This document shows positions 25,721 to 33,562 of a stretch of DNA of 33,562 nt, piece by piece. Source of the stretch: Candidatus Limivicinus sp. Its GTDB lineage: Bacteria; Bacillota; Clostridia; Oscillospirales; Oscillospiraceae. The position numbers and the translations under genes were made by a program. The DNA is taken from contig JARHZW010000018.1 of NCBI GenBank assembly GCA_029264685.1, forward strand, positions 1 through 33,562, given 5' to 3'. A model generated the notes under the pieces. That model was not told the DNA's origin. It ran no database searches and saw only the letters and a program-made list of their open reading frames with translations. Each line of letters starts with the position of its first letter. Within the stretch, counting starts at the first letter, position 1.

Positions 25721-27967
25721 ATGGCCGCAGCAGTGGCTAAAATTGCGGTTTCAGCTGCTTTATATTATATGGACAGGCCCTATGATTACCTCATTCCTAA
25801 TGAACTGGCAGAAAGTGCGGCAGTTGGGGTGCGGGTTACCGTCCCGTTTGGCAGAGGCAATCGCAGCTGCGAAGGAATTATTCTGGCTCTCAGTGAGAAC
25901 AGTGACTATAAAAAACTAAAAAGCATAATATCAGTTCTGGATGAAACTCCGCTTTTAAGCGAAGAACAGATAAAAATGGCATTGTTTATGAGAGAACGCT
26001 TTTTTTGCACCGTTTATGATGCAATAAAGGCTATGCTTCCGGCAGGATTATGGTTTAAAGAGGATGGAAAGCGCCGTATAAACGATAAATATATTGAAAT
26101 GGCAAAGCTTTCAATTCCGACGGAGGATGCTCAAAGACTTGCGGACAGTAAGCGGCGCCGCAGCCCTCAGCAGGCAAATATAATTGAAATGCTTTGCGGC
26201 TTTGAGTGCCTGCCAAGCAGGGAGCTTCTCCGCTTTACCGGAGCTTCAAGGCAGACGCTGACCGCCCTGAAAAAAACGGAAGTTGTGGAGCTGTACAAAA
26301 AAGAGGTGTACAGACGGCCTGAAATTTATACGGATGAGATTTTGCCTCCACCTCAGCTTAATGCCGAGCAGGAGAATGCATATGAAGGTATCTCGGCTCT
26401 CACAAAAGACGAAAAACCTCATGTAGCACTGCTTTTCGGCGTGACCGGAAGCGGAAAAACCAGTGTGTACATCCATTTAATCAGAGAGCAGCTTGAAAAG
26501 AACAGAGGAGCACTTTTACTCGTTCCTGAGATTTCGTTAACTCCTCAGATGATACAGACCTTTTCTTCTCATTTTGGCAATACTGTGGCAGTTCTGCACA
26601 GCAGCCTTTCGGCGGGAGAAAGGGCGGATGAGTGGAAAAGAATTAAAAGAGGACAGGCTAAGCTTATTATAGGTACGAGGAGTGCGGTGTTTGCTCCTGT
26701 TAAGAGTCTGGGTATAATTATCATAGACGAAGAACAGGAAGAGACATACAAGTCTGAAAATACTCCAAGATACGATGCTATTGACATTGCCAAGTATCGC
26801 TGCATCAGAGAGCACTGCCTGCTGCTATTGGGCTCAGCTACTCCCAATATTGTCAGCCGATATAAAGCTGAGACAGGAGTATATTCTTTTTTTACTCTTC
26901 CAAACAGATTTAATAACAAAGAGCTTCCAAATGTTCAGATAATTGATATGAAAAGGGAACTGAGAAACGGAAACGGCAGTAATATCAGCCGTCCTCTGTA
27001 TGAAGCTCTCAAAGAAAATATTGAGCATGGGGAACAGAGTATTCTGTTCATCAATCGCCGTGGCGCAAATAAGCTTATAAGCTGCGGTGATTGCGGATAT
27101 ACATATAAGTGCCCAAATTGCAGCGTTCCTCTTACATTTCACAGCTCAAACAACAGACTTATGTGTCACTATTGCGGATTTTCAAGACCGATAGACAGGG
27201 AATGCCCTCAGTGCGGCGGAATTTTGAAGCGTGTGGGGGCCGGAACTCAGCTTGTGGAGGACGAACTGAGGAGCCTTTTCCCTGATATAGAAATTCTCAG
27301 GATGGATACAGACACGGTTGCGCCGGTGGGATCTCACGAGGAACTGTTTGACAAATTTAAGAATGAAAATATCCCTGTTATGGTTGGTACCCAAATGGTT
27401 ACCAAGGGTCTAAACTTTGAAAATGTAACTCTTGTGGGTGTAATTTCAGCCGACCAGAGTTTATATATAAGCGATTACAGGGCAGGCGAGAGAACCTTTT
27501 CGCTCATAACTCAGGTTGTAGGACGAAGCGGCAGAGGCGAAAAAACGGGAAGGGCGATAATACAGACCTTTACTCCCGAAAACGAAACAATTATCCAAGC
27601 TGCAAAGCAGGATTACGAGGCATTTTATGCCTCTGAAATTCAGCTTAGACAATTGCAGAATGCACCTCCGTTCAGCGACTTCCTGAGCATAACGGTTACA
27701 GGTCCGAATGAAGAACAGGTAGTAAAAGCCTGCCGTGATATACGATATATGCTCGAAAATTCTACAGTCGGAGATAAACTCAAGGTACTTGGACCAACAC
27801 CGCTTTCGGTGGTAAAGGTCAATAACAGATACAGGTACAGAGTAAATATAAGCTGCTGCGTTAATTCACAGATCAGAAGTGTTATTGCACAGATTCTGCA
27901 TGAATGCGGCACAAATAAAAACTTTAAGGGCGTATCCGTTTTTGCGGATGCTGATCCTGCTGATTAA
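25721..27967 (+). CDS. priA: Primosomal protein N' (replication restart helicase PriA)
   Basis: SF2 3'-5' helicase that reloads the replisome at repaired forks. The 748-residue protein starts with the 3'-end binding domain (VAVSAALYYMDRPYDYLIP-like, residues 5-25, seen here as KIAVSAALYYMDRPYDYLIP). Walker A GVTGSGKT is at 240-247, and motif II reads DEEQ (336-339) where most PriA proteins have DEEH. Eight zinc-ligand cysteines follow in CGDC, CPNC, CHYC and CPQC pairs around residues 453-500. GVISADQSLYISDYRAGERTF and QVVGRSGRG are the late motifs. GAGGTGGTG precedes the ATG at 25721. Confidence 0.96.
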   Translation: MAAAVAKIAVSAALYYMDRPYDYLIPNELAESAAVGVRVTVPFGRGNRSCEGIILALSENSDYKKLKSIISVLDETPLLSEEQIKMALFMRERFFCTVYDAIKAMLPAGLWFKEDGKRRINDKYIEMAKLSIPTEDAQRLADSKRRRSPQQANIIEMLCGFECLPSRELLRFTGASRQTLTALKKTEVVELYKKEVYRRPEIYTDEILPPPQLNAEQENAYEGISALTKDEKPHVALLFGVTGSGKTSVYIHLIREQLEKNRGALLLVPEISLTPQMIQTFSSHFGNTVAVLHSSLSAGERADEWKRIKRGQAKLIIGTRSAVFAPVKSLGIIIIDEEQEETYKSENTPRYDAIDIAKYRCIREHCLLLLGSATPNIVSRYKAETGVYSFFTLPNRFNNKELPNVQIIDMKRELRNGNGSNISRPLYEALKENIEHGEQSILFINRRGANKLISCGDCGYTYKCPNCSVPLTFHSSNNRLMCHYCGFSRPIDRECPQCGGILKRVGAGTQLVEDELRSLFPDIEILRMDTDTVAPVGSHEELFDKFKNENIPVMVGTQMVTKGLNFENVTLVGVISADQSLYISDYRAGERTFSLITQVVGRSGRGEKTGRAIIQTFTPENETIIQAAKQDYEAFYASEIQLRQLQNAPPFSDFLSITVTGPNEEQVVKACRDIRYMLENSTVGDKLKVLGPTPLSVVKVNNRYRYRVNISCCVNSQIRSVIAQILHECGTNKNFKGVSVFADADPAD

Positions 27968-27998
27968 AGGCCGGAGATACGGCAGAATGGAGAAAAAT

Positions 27999-28481
27999 AT
28001 GGCTTTAAGAAATATTGTTACAAAAGAAGATCCGGTGCTTTATAAAAAATGTCGTCAGGTTACTGAATTTAATTCCAGACTTCATCAGCTGCTGGATGAT
28101 ATGCGTGAAACACTTATAAAATCCAACGGTGTGGGTCTTGCCGCTCCGCAGGTTGGTATTCTCCGCAGGGCTGTTCTGGTTATGGAGACAAATGTGCCTG
28201 AGGGCGAGGAAGAATATATTATAGAGCTTATTAACCCTGAAATTATAGAGCAGTCAGGAGAGCAGACAGGAGCAGAGGGCTGCCTGAGTGTGCCTGAAGA
28301 ATACGGCGTAGTAACAAGGCCTATGAATGTTAAGGTGAGGGCTCAGGACAGATACGGCGAATTTTTCGAGGTTGAAGGCACCGGACTTACCGCCCGCTGC
28401 TTCAGCCATGAATTAGACCATCTGGAAGGTATCCTTTTTACTTCCAAGGCCGAGCGTATGCTTGACCCTGAGGAATTATAA
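27999..28481 (+). CDS. def: Peptide deformylase
   Basis: Removes the formyl group from the N-terminal methionine of new proteins. All three metal and active-site motifs are seen: GVGLAAPQVG, EGCLS with C95, and HELDH (H137 and H141 with catalytic E138). I chose the ATG at 27999 (MALRNIVTKEDP, the typical N-terminus), with GGAG 6 nt upstream, giving 160 residues; an in-frame ATG at 27987 would add four residues and cannot be fully excluded. It lies 31 nt after priA and 16 nt before fmt, its functional partner. Confidence 0.96.
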   Translation: MALRNIVTKEDPVLYKKCRQVTEFNSRLHQLLDDMRETLIKSNGVGLAAPQVGILRRAVLVMETNVPEGEEEYIIELINPEIIEQSGEQTGAEGCLSVPEEYGVVTRPMNVKVRAQDRYGEFFEVEGTGLTARCFSHELDHLEGILFTSKAERMLDPEEL

Positions 28482-28497
28482 AACAGGAGTTTTGCAA

Positions 28498-29421
28498 ATG
28501 CGGATAGTATTTATGGGTACGCCCGATTTTGCGGCGGCTTCATTAAAAAAACTTATAGACGAAAAGGCTGAAGTAGTAGGAGTATTTACTCAGCCGGATA
28601 AGCCCAAAGGCAGAGGCATGGAGATGAGTTTTTCTCCGGTCAAGTCCTTGGCCGTTGAAAATAATATTCCGGTATATCAACCGGTAAAAATGCGTGACGG
28701 CACGGCCTATGAACAGATCAAAGCTTTGCAGCCGGATATTCTGGTGGTTGTGGCATACGGCAGAATCCTGCCGGACGATATTCTGGCTCTGCCTAAGTTC
28801 GGAGCCGTGAATGTTCATGGCTCACTTCTTCCCAAGTACAGAGGTGCTGCACCTATACAGTGGTCTGTGCTGAACGGAGATAAGATAACCGGCGTTACTA
28901 CAATGTACCTAGCAAGCGAAATGGATACGGGTGATATAATCTACACAGCCGAGACGGAAATCGGCGAAAAAGAGACATCAGGTGAACTTTTTGACAGATT
29001 GATGGAAATGGGCGCAGAGCTTCTGGTCAAAACCTTGAATGACATTGAAAACGGTACTGCACCCAGAATTCCTCAAGACCACAGCGTGGCAAGCTATGTG
29101 GGTCAGCTGGACAAATCGATTTGCCCTATTGATTTTAACAAAAGCCCCCGTCAGGTCCTAAAATGGATCTACGGTCTACAGCCATGGCCTGTGGCAACCA
29201 TGGAGCTGGAGGGCAAGGTATATAGGGTTTTCGGTGCTGATTATACATCAGCCACAACAGGAAAAAAACCCGGAGCAGTTGTATCAACAGGAGAGCGGGG
29301 CATTGAAATTGCCTGCAAAGACGGTGAAACAATAATGATAACGGAAATTCAGGCTCCCGGAAAGAAGCGGATGAGAGCCGCAGATTTTCTGAGAGGACAT
29401 AAGATAAAGGTTGAGGACTAA
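28498..29421 (+). CDS. fmt: Methionyl-tRNA formyltransferase
   Basis: Formylates Met-tRNA(fMet) with 10-formyl-THF, creating the group that Def later removes. With the ATG at 28498 (AGGAG 8 nt upstream) the product has 307 residues. It starts MRIVFMGTPDFAAASLKKL and carries the catalytic NVHGSLLPKYRGAAPIQW region; the C-terminal domain (about 205-307) includes the WIYGLQPWP tRNA-binding block. Its stop overlaps the rsmB start by 1 nt. An upstream start at 28462 would overlap def and lacks support. Confidence 0.96.
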   Translation: MRIVFMGTPDFAAASLKKLIDEKAEVVGVFTQPDKPKGRGMEMSFSPVKSLAVENNIPVYQPVKMRDGTAYEQIKALQPDILVVVAYGRILPDDILALPKFGAVNVHGSLLPKYRGAAPIQWSVLNGDKITGVTTMYLASEMDTGDIIYTAETEIGEKETSGELFDRLMEMGAELLVKTLNDIENGTAPRIPQDHSVASYVGQLDKSICPIDFNKSPRQVLKWIYGLQPWPVATMELEGKVYRVFGADYTSATTGKKPGAVVSTGERGIEIACKDGETIMITEIQAPGKKRMRAADFLRGHKIKVED

Positions 29422-30740
29422 TGGAGATTAACGGCAGAGAAGCAGCACTTGCGGCACTTGAGAGATGCCGGAGAGAGGGCGCATGGTCGGGAGAGGTAAT
29501 AGACCGTGTTATAACAAAATACTCTCTTCCGAGGCGTGAGGCTGCACTGGCGTCGAGGCTTTGTCTGGGTGTGCTGCAAAACAGCACATACTGTGACTAT
29601 TATATAGATTTTTACCGTAAGGGCGGCGGTAAGCTTGAACCTAAACTGAGGGATATTCTTCGTCTGGGTGTGTATCAGCTGCTGTTTCTCGACAAAATCC
29701 CTGACAGCGCAGCTGTAAACGAGAGCGTTGCAATCAGCAAAAAAACAGGCTACGGCAGAGCGTCAGGGCTTGTTAATGCGGTACTCAGACGGGTTGCAGA
29801 AAATAAAAATGCACTTCCCGAAATTCCGGGCAAAGGCGGAGCAGAATATCTGAGCGTAAAATACAGTCATCCTTTATGGCTGTGTGAAAGAATAATTGCG
29901 GAAAAGGGATATGACTTTACCGAAGCTTTTTTGCGGGAAAATAATAATCCTTCACCTTTGAATATTCAGGTGAACCGACTTAAAATCAGCGTTTCAGACT
30001 ACGAAAAAATGCTTGACGAAGCAGGCATTGAGTTTTCATGCCTTCAATATCCCGCAGGCTGCATTGAACTTAAAGGCGGAAGCGTTACTTCTTTACCGGG
30101 GTATGATGAGGGGCTGTTCTATGTGCAGGACAGAGCGGCCAGAACGGCGGCGGAAATTGCAGGCGCTCAGGTCGGAATGAAGGTTCTTGATGCCTGCGCT
30201 GCTCCCGGAGGTAAAAGCTTTGCTACAGCCATAGCAATGGAGAACAGGGGAGAAATCATTTCCTGCGACCTGCATGAAAAGAAACTCAGACTTATTAACT
30301 CAGGCGCAAATAGACTGGGAATTGATATAATAACAGCTGAGGCAAGAGATGGCAGAGAATTTGAGCCGGAATATGAAAATAAGTTTGACCTTATAATTGC
30401 CGATGTCCCCTGCTCGGGGCTTGGCGTTATAGGAAAAAAACCTGAAATCAGGCAGAAAAGCGCTGAAGAAATTATAGGTCTGCCTGCAATACAGAGGGAT
30501 ATATTAAATAATCTCTCCAAATATTTAAAGCTCGGCGGGACTTTGCTATATTCTACCTGTACGGTTTTAAAATGCGAAAACGAGGATGTAGTTCAGGGCT
30601 TCTTAAAGGAAAACCAAAATTTTGAAGCTGTGGACTTCAGGGCCGGAAATGCTTCTTCAGTAAACGGTATGTATACTTTCTGGCCTAATGCAGACAAGTG
30701 CGACGGTTTTTTTGCCGCAAAATTGAGAAGGATTAGATAA
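29421..30740 (+). CDS. rsmB: 16S rRNA (cytosine967-C5)-methyltransferase RsmB
   Basis: SAM-dependent methyltransferase of the Sun/RsmB family, 439 residues. An N-terminal NusB-like RNA-binding domain (about 1-140, LRLGVYQLLFLDKIPDSAAVNE) precedes the Rossmann methyltransferase domain, with SAM motif DACAAPGGKS, catalytic-site DVPCSGLG (C331) and STCTV (C380), the two cysteines of the RNA m5C family. It overlaps fmt and rlmN by 1 nt at each end (TAATG), so the three genes are translationally coupled. Confidence 0.95.
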   Translation: MEINGREAALAALERCRREGAWSGEVIDRVITKYSLPRREAALASRLCLGVLQNSTYCDYYIDFYRKGGGKLEPKLRDILRLGVYQLLFLDKIPDSAAVNESVAISKKTGYGRASGLVNAVLRRVAENKNALPEIPGKGGAEYLSVKYSHPLWLCERIIAEKGYDFTEAFLRENNNPSPLNIQVNRLKISVSDYEKMLDEAGIEFSCLQYPAGCIELKGGSVTSLPGYDEGLFYVQDRAARTAAEIAGAQVGMKVLDACAAPGGKSFATAIAMENRGEIISCDLHEKKLRLINSGANRLGIDIITAEARDGREFEPEYENKFDLIIADVPCSGLGVIGKKPEIRQKSAEEIIGLPAIQRDILNNLSKYLKLGGTLLYSTCTVLKCENEDVVQGFLKENQNFEAVDFRAGNASSVNGMYTFWPNADKCDGFFAAKLRRIR

Positions 30741-31771
30741 TGGGAATTGATATACTGTCCATGCTTCCGGAGGAAATCGAAAAAGATTTTGCGGAGTTGG
30801 GCGAACCTAAATACAGGGCAGGGCAGGTGTTTTCCTGGCTTCATAAGGGTGTGCGGGATTTCGATAAAATGACCAATATCGGAAAACCTCTCCGTGAAAA
30901 GCTGAAGGAACGCTACAGCCTGCATGAGCCTAAAATACTCAGCAAGCAGGTTTCTGAGATTGACGGAACAATCAAATATCTGTGGGAGCTGAGAGACGGC
31001 AACGCAGTGGAAACTGTCGTTATGAGCTACGAATACGGAAATACCGTGTGCGTGTCGTGTCAGGTGGGATGCCGTCAGGGCTGTGCTTTTTGCGCTTCAA
31101 CCATAGGCGGACTTGTTCGCTCTCTTGATGCTTCCGAAATTCTGGATGAGGTGCTGTACTCACAGCTGGATTCAGGTAAGCACATTTCGAATATTGTTTT
31201 AATGGGCATAGGGGAGCCTCTCGATAATTTTGACAATGTCATGCGTTTTCTGGAACTTGTCAATCATCCCAAGGGTCTTAATATTGGAATGCGTCATATA
31301 AGCCTTTCAACCTGCGGGATTACGGAACGCTTTGACGAGCTTGCAGACAGAAATCTGCAAATTACGGTAGCTGTTTCTCTTCACGCACCCGATGATGAGA
31401 CACGCTCCAGACTTATGCCTGCAAACCGTGGCAGAGGAGTGGAACAGCTTATAGACTGCTGCAGGAAATATTATGAACGCACAGGCAGGCGCATTTCGTT
31501 TGAATATGCAATGATTGACGGAGTAAATGATACTGAATACCACGCAAGACTTCTTGCCAAAAGAGCGCTTGCGGTTGGGGCTCATGTAAACCTTATTCCG
31601 CTCAACCATGTGGAGGAGCGAGAGTTCAAACCATCTACACCGGCCCATATGAAAGCTTTTATAAGAATTCTGGAGGATGCGGATGTCAACTACACAGTCA
31701 GACGAAAGCTTGGAGGAGATGTGGATGCATCCTGCGGTCAGCTCAGGCGTAAAATACAAAAGATAAATTGA
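30740..31771 (+). CDS. rlmN: Dual-specificity RNA methyltransferase RlmN
   Basis: Radical SAM enzyme that methylates C2 of A2503 in 23S rRNA and A37 of some tRNAs. The 343-residue protein has the radical SAM cluster C111-x3-C115-x2-C118 (in GCRQGCAFCAS), the GEPLDNFDNV motif, SLSTCGI and the C-terminal methyl-carrying cysteine C332 in DASCGQL. It begins inside the rsmB stop (TAATG). A 37-nt gap follows, with a G-rich ribosome site for prpC. Confidence 0.96.
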   Translation: MGIDILSMLPEEIEKDFAELGEPKYRAGQVFSWLHKGVRDFDKMTNIGKPLREKLKERYSLHEPKILSKQVSEIDGTIKYLWELRDGNAVETVVMSYEYGNTVCVSCQVGCRQGCAFCASTIGGLVRSLDASEILDEVLYSQLDSGKHISNIVLMGIGEPLDNFDNVMRFLELVNHPKGLNIGMRHISLSTCGITERFDELADRNLQITVAVSLHAPDDETRSRLMPANRGRGVEQLIDCCRKYYERTGRRISFEYAMIDGVNDTEYHARLLAKRALAVGAHVNLIPLNHVEEREFKPSTPAHMKAFIRILEDADVNYTVRRKLGGDVDASCGQLRRKIQKIN

Positions 31772-31808
31772 TTTTTCCTTCCTGTTTACAGGGGGAAGTG
31801 AGGGTACT

Positions 31809-32555
31809 ATGAAAAGCTTTGGCATTACGGACAGAGGTAAAGTCAGGAAAGATAATCAGGACAGCTTTATAATCAAGGAAGTGGATGCAAAAGACTGCAT
31901 TATTGTTGCTCTCTGCGATGGAATGGGAGGAGCAAAAGCAGGAGGCCTTGCAAGTACGCTTTCAAACAAGGCGTTTGTTGCAGAGGTTGACGCCAAACTG
32001 AATTCAAGACGGAAAAAAGAGCCGGATTATCAGGCTGTTCTTAAGGGTGCCTGCTCGGAAGCAAACAATGTGGCGTATGAATATTCCCAGTTTGATGAGC
32101 AGTTTAACGGTATGGGTACGACTATTGTGGGCGGTGTGATAAAGAACGACGGCAGCGGTTATATTATAAATGTAGGCGACAGCAGGGCTTATCATATATC
32201 CCGCCGCTCAAACAGTATCTATCAGATAACAAAGGATCACTCTCTGGTGGAGGAGCTTTTGGAGTTCGGAGCAATTACAAGAGAACAGGCTAAGGTTCAT
32301 CCGCAGAGAAATGTTATTACAAGGGCGTTAGGCTCGGAAGAGCAGGTAGAGGCAGACTATTTTGAATTTACACTTCAAAGCGGTGATATTCTTCTGCTGT
32401 GCTCCGATGGCCTTTCAAACATTATAAGTGAGTTTGAAATGCTGGACTATGCCAAGGAGTATCCTGAGCCTGAGCTGCTCTGCGGTGCTCTTGTCAGCAA
32501 GGCTCTTAACAGAGGAGCGAGAGACAACGTGACCGTGGTTGCGGTTATGAAGTGA
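31809..32555 (+). CDS. prpC: PP2C-type protein serine/threonine phosphatase
   Basis: Stand-alone Mn/Mg-dependent phosphatase of 248 residues that reverses PknB-type phosphorylation, affecting growth, cell wall and translation factors. PP2C motifs are complete: RKDNQDSF, CDGMGGAKAG, GMGTTIVGG, NVGDSRAYHI, LLCSDGLSN and GARDNVTVV. GTGAGGG is about 7 nt before the ATG. It lies 21 nt before the kinase gene, the standard phosphatase-kinase pair, and follows rlmN as in many Firmicutes. Confidence 0.95.
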   Translation: MKSFGITDRGKVRKDNQDSFIIKEVDAKDCIIVALCDGMGGAKAGGLASTLSNKAFVAEVDAKLNSRRKKEPDYQAVLKGACSEANNVAYEYSQFDEQFNGMGTTIVGGVIKNDGSGYIINVGDSRAYHISRRSNSIYQITKDHSLVEELLEFGAITREQAKVHPQRNVITRALGSEEQVEADYFEFTLQSGDILLLCSDGLSNIISEFEMLDYAKEYPEPELLCGALVSKALNRGARDNVTVVAVMK

Positions 32556-32576
32556 GCTTTATGAACGGAGATCAAT

Positions 32577-33548
32577 ATGAATAATTTTGATGATAATTTC
32601 TTCGGATCCGCTGATGAGGAAAACATTTTGCCGGACAACGAGAGCTTTAACACATCTGACGCAGAAAATAATGATTATACAGCTGTTGAGGACATTGAAG
32701 TAGATTTTTCCTCTGAATTTGCCGAGAAAGAGGAATCTGAGGGTTTCTTGCCGGAAAATGAAGCCAAAAACGACATTGTGCCTGAAGACGACAAATACAT
32801 CGGCATGATGCTTGACGGCAGATATGAGATTATAGAGCGCATAGGCGAAGGCGGGATGGCCATTGTATATAAGGCTCTTTGTCACAGACTGGACCGTTAT
32901 GTGGCGGTGAAAATAATGCGTGACGATTTGGCTGCCGATGAAGATGTAAGGCGCAGGTTCTGCGCCGAATCTCACGCTGTTGCAATGCTTTCTCACCCGA
33001 ATATCGTCGCTGTATACGATGTGAGCCATAATGATGCTGTTGAATACATAGTTATGGAACTTGTAAACGGCATTACGCTGAAGCAATATATGGAAAAAAA
33101 GGGTGCACTCAATCAGGATGAGGTTGTACACTTTACAAAGCAGATTGCAGATGCGCTTGCTCATGCCCATGAGCGAGGTATAATTCACAGGGATATAAAG
33201 CCTCAGAATATAATGCTTCTGCGGGACGGGACGGTAAAAGTCGGGGACTTCGGCATTGCGGCGCTGGAAAATGAAATACACGAGGAAACGGGTCAGGCAA
33301 TAGGCTCAATACACTATATTGCACCTGAACAGGCAAGAGGCGAGTGTCCCGATGCCAGAAGTGATATATATTCCCTTGGCGTTGTAATGTATGAAATGCT
33401 TGTAGGTACACTTGAAAAAACATTTCTCTTTTTCCCCATTTCTTCCCCCAGATTGTTCTCTGCTTTGCAAGTAACTTTCTGGAAATTCAGCTGGAGGAAA
33501 GAATTGTCCTATGTGAAATTCCTGAAAAACCAGAGAGGGGGAGACTGA
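32577..33548 (+). CDS. pknB: PknB-type Ser/Thr kinase, 5' part with an unrelated tail
   Basis: N-terminal part of a Hanks-type kinase. An acidic, low-complexity leader of about 78 residues, unusual in length, precedes the catalytic domain. The domain shows YEIIERIGEGGMAIVYKA (glycine loop), VAVKIM, HRDIKPQNIML (catalytic loop), DFGIAALE, GSIHYIAPEQARGE and DARSDIYSLGVVMYEMLVGT. Homology then stops at about residue 279 (nt 33413). The last 45 codons read LEKTFLFFPI..., rich in F, S, W and K, with none of the remaining kinase lobe, transmembrane segment or PASTA repeats. The tail is probably not part of the real gene. CGGAGAT is about 6 nt before the ATG. Confidence 0.85.
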   Translation: MNNFDDNFFGSADEENILPDNESFNTSDAENNDYTAVEDIEVDFSSEFAEKEESEGFLPENEAKNDIVPEDDKYIGMMLDGRYEIIERIGEGGMAIVYKALCHRLDRYVAVKIMRDDLAADEDVRRRFCAESHAVAMLSHPNIVAVYDVSHNDAVEYIVMELVNGITLKQYMEKKGALNQDEVVHFTKQIADALAHAHERGIIHRDIKPQNIMLLRDGTVKVGDFGIAALENEIHEETGQAIGSIHYIAPEQARGECPDARSDIYSLGVVMYEMLVGTLEKTFLFFPISSPRLFSALQVTFWKFSWRKELSYVKFLKNQRGGD

Positions 33549-33562
33549 TCTAAGGCATGAGG
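33414..33562. other. Foreign-looking terminal segment (probable chimeric end)
   Basis: From 33382 to the end (181 nt) there is no CpG, while the preceding kinase sequence has many. The composition shifts to pyrimidine-rich and then purine-rich runs. On the + strand, 33423-33451 is a long pyrimidine tract ending in CAG, like a eukaryotic splice acceptor. No bacterial coding pattern fits. Best explanation: vertebrate (host) sequence joined to the contig end during library preparation or assembly; a real insertion into pknB is less likely. Confidence 0.6.

Noticed and set aside
32559-33281. Minus-strand open frame of 240 codons under pknB
   Set aside because: Antisense to clear kinase motifs, low-complexity translation, no family resemblance.
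1-33562. CRISPR array, prophage, transposase or toxin-antitoxin pair
   Set aside because: No spaced direct repeats, integrase, transposase or small paired toxin-antitoxin genes were seen on either strand.

Overview
The window is a gene-dense, chromosome-like stretch in which every supported gene lies on the + strand. Gene content points to a Gram-positive Clostridia bacterium, probably of the Oscillospirales/Ruminococcaceae type. The evidence is RemA (DUF370), the CdaA/CdaR diadenylate cyclase pair, a lysine (L-box) riboswitch, a DUF3343 protein, an RseC-like protein beside CdaR, and the order priA-def-fmt-rsmB-rlmN-prpC-pknB that is typical of Firmicutes. The taxonomic placement is inference from gene content; no 16S gene is present.

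Layout. (1) Positions 1-6752 are a tight repair, replication and tRNA-modification operon: uvrB, polA, rimI, tsaD, radC. (2) Positions 6753-7108 hold tRNA-Thr(CGT) with its own promoter, a 30-bp perfect palindrome over the -35 box and a terminator abutting the CCA end. (3) Positions 7191-10073 are a polar amino acid ABC importer (lipoprotein, permease, ATPase) behind a promoter, a lysine riboswitch and an intrinsic terminator, which makes lysine the likely substrate. (4) Positions 10087-10828 carry a lone TetR-family regulator. (5) Positions 10850-19487 look like one long operon: ybaK-like deacylase, uvrA, recD2, comF, mreB, ispD, ispF, closed by a strong terminator. (6) Positions 19526-20880 are a DUF3343 small protein overlapping a cysteine desulfurase, a probable sulfur or selenium handling pair. 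(7) Positions 20911-25296 are the c-di-AMP operon cdaA-cdaR followed by an rseC-like gene, yicC, remA and gmk. (8) Positions 25413-33413 hold rpoZ, priA, def, fmt, rsmB, rlmN, prpC and the start of pknB.

How the genes work together. DNA repair and restart are represented by UvrA, UvrB, PolA, RadC, RecD2, PriA and ComF. Translation initiation and RNA modification are represented by Def, Fmt, RsmB, RlmN, TsaD and the tRNA. Envelope and growth control are represented by MreB, the IspD/IspF isoprenoid steps, c-di-AMP synthesis and the PrpC/PknB phosphatase-kinase pair. Most genes overlap or sit within 30 nt of the next one, and clear promoters and terminators mark the unit boundaries.

Oddities. 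The last ~150 nt do not fit the kinase. Homology stops near 33413, no CpG dinucleotide occurs from 33382 to the end, and the tail looks like vertebrate DNA, so a chimeric contig end is likely. No clearly new multi-gene system was found. The most interesting leads are regulatory: the L-box transporter, the palindromic tRNA promoter, the possible alternative hairpins before the DUF3343 gene, and the structured leaders of cdaA, rpoZ and priA. There is no CRISPR array, prophage or insertion sequence that I can see.
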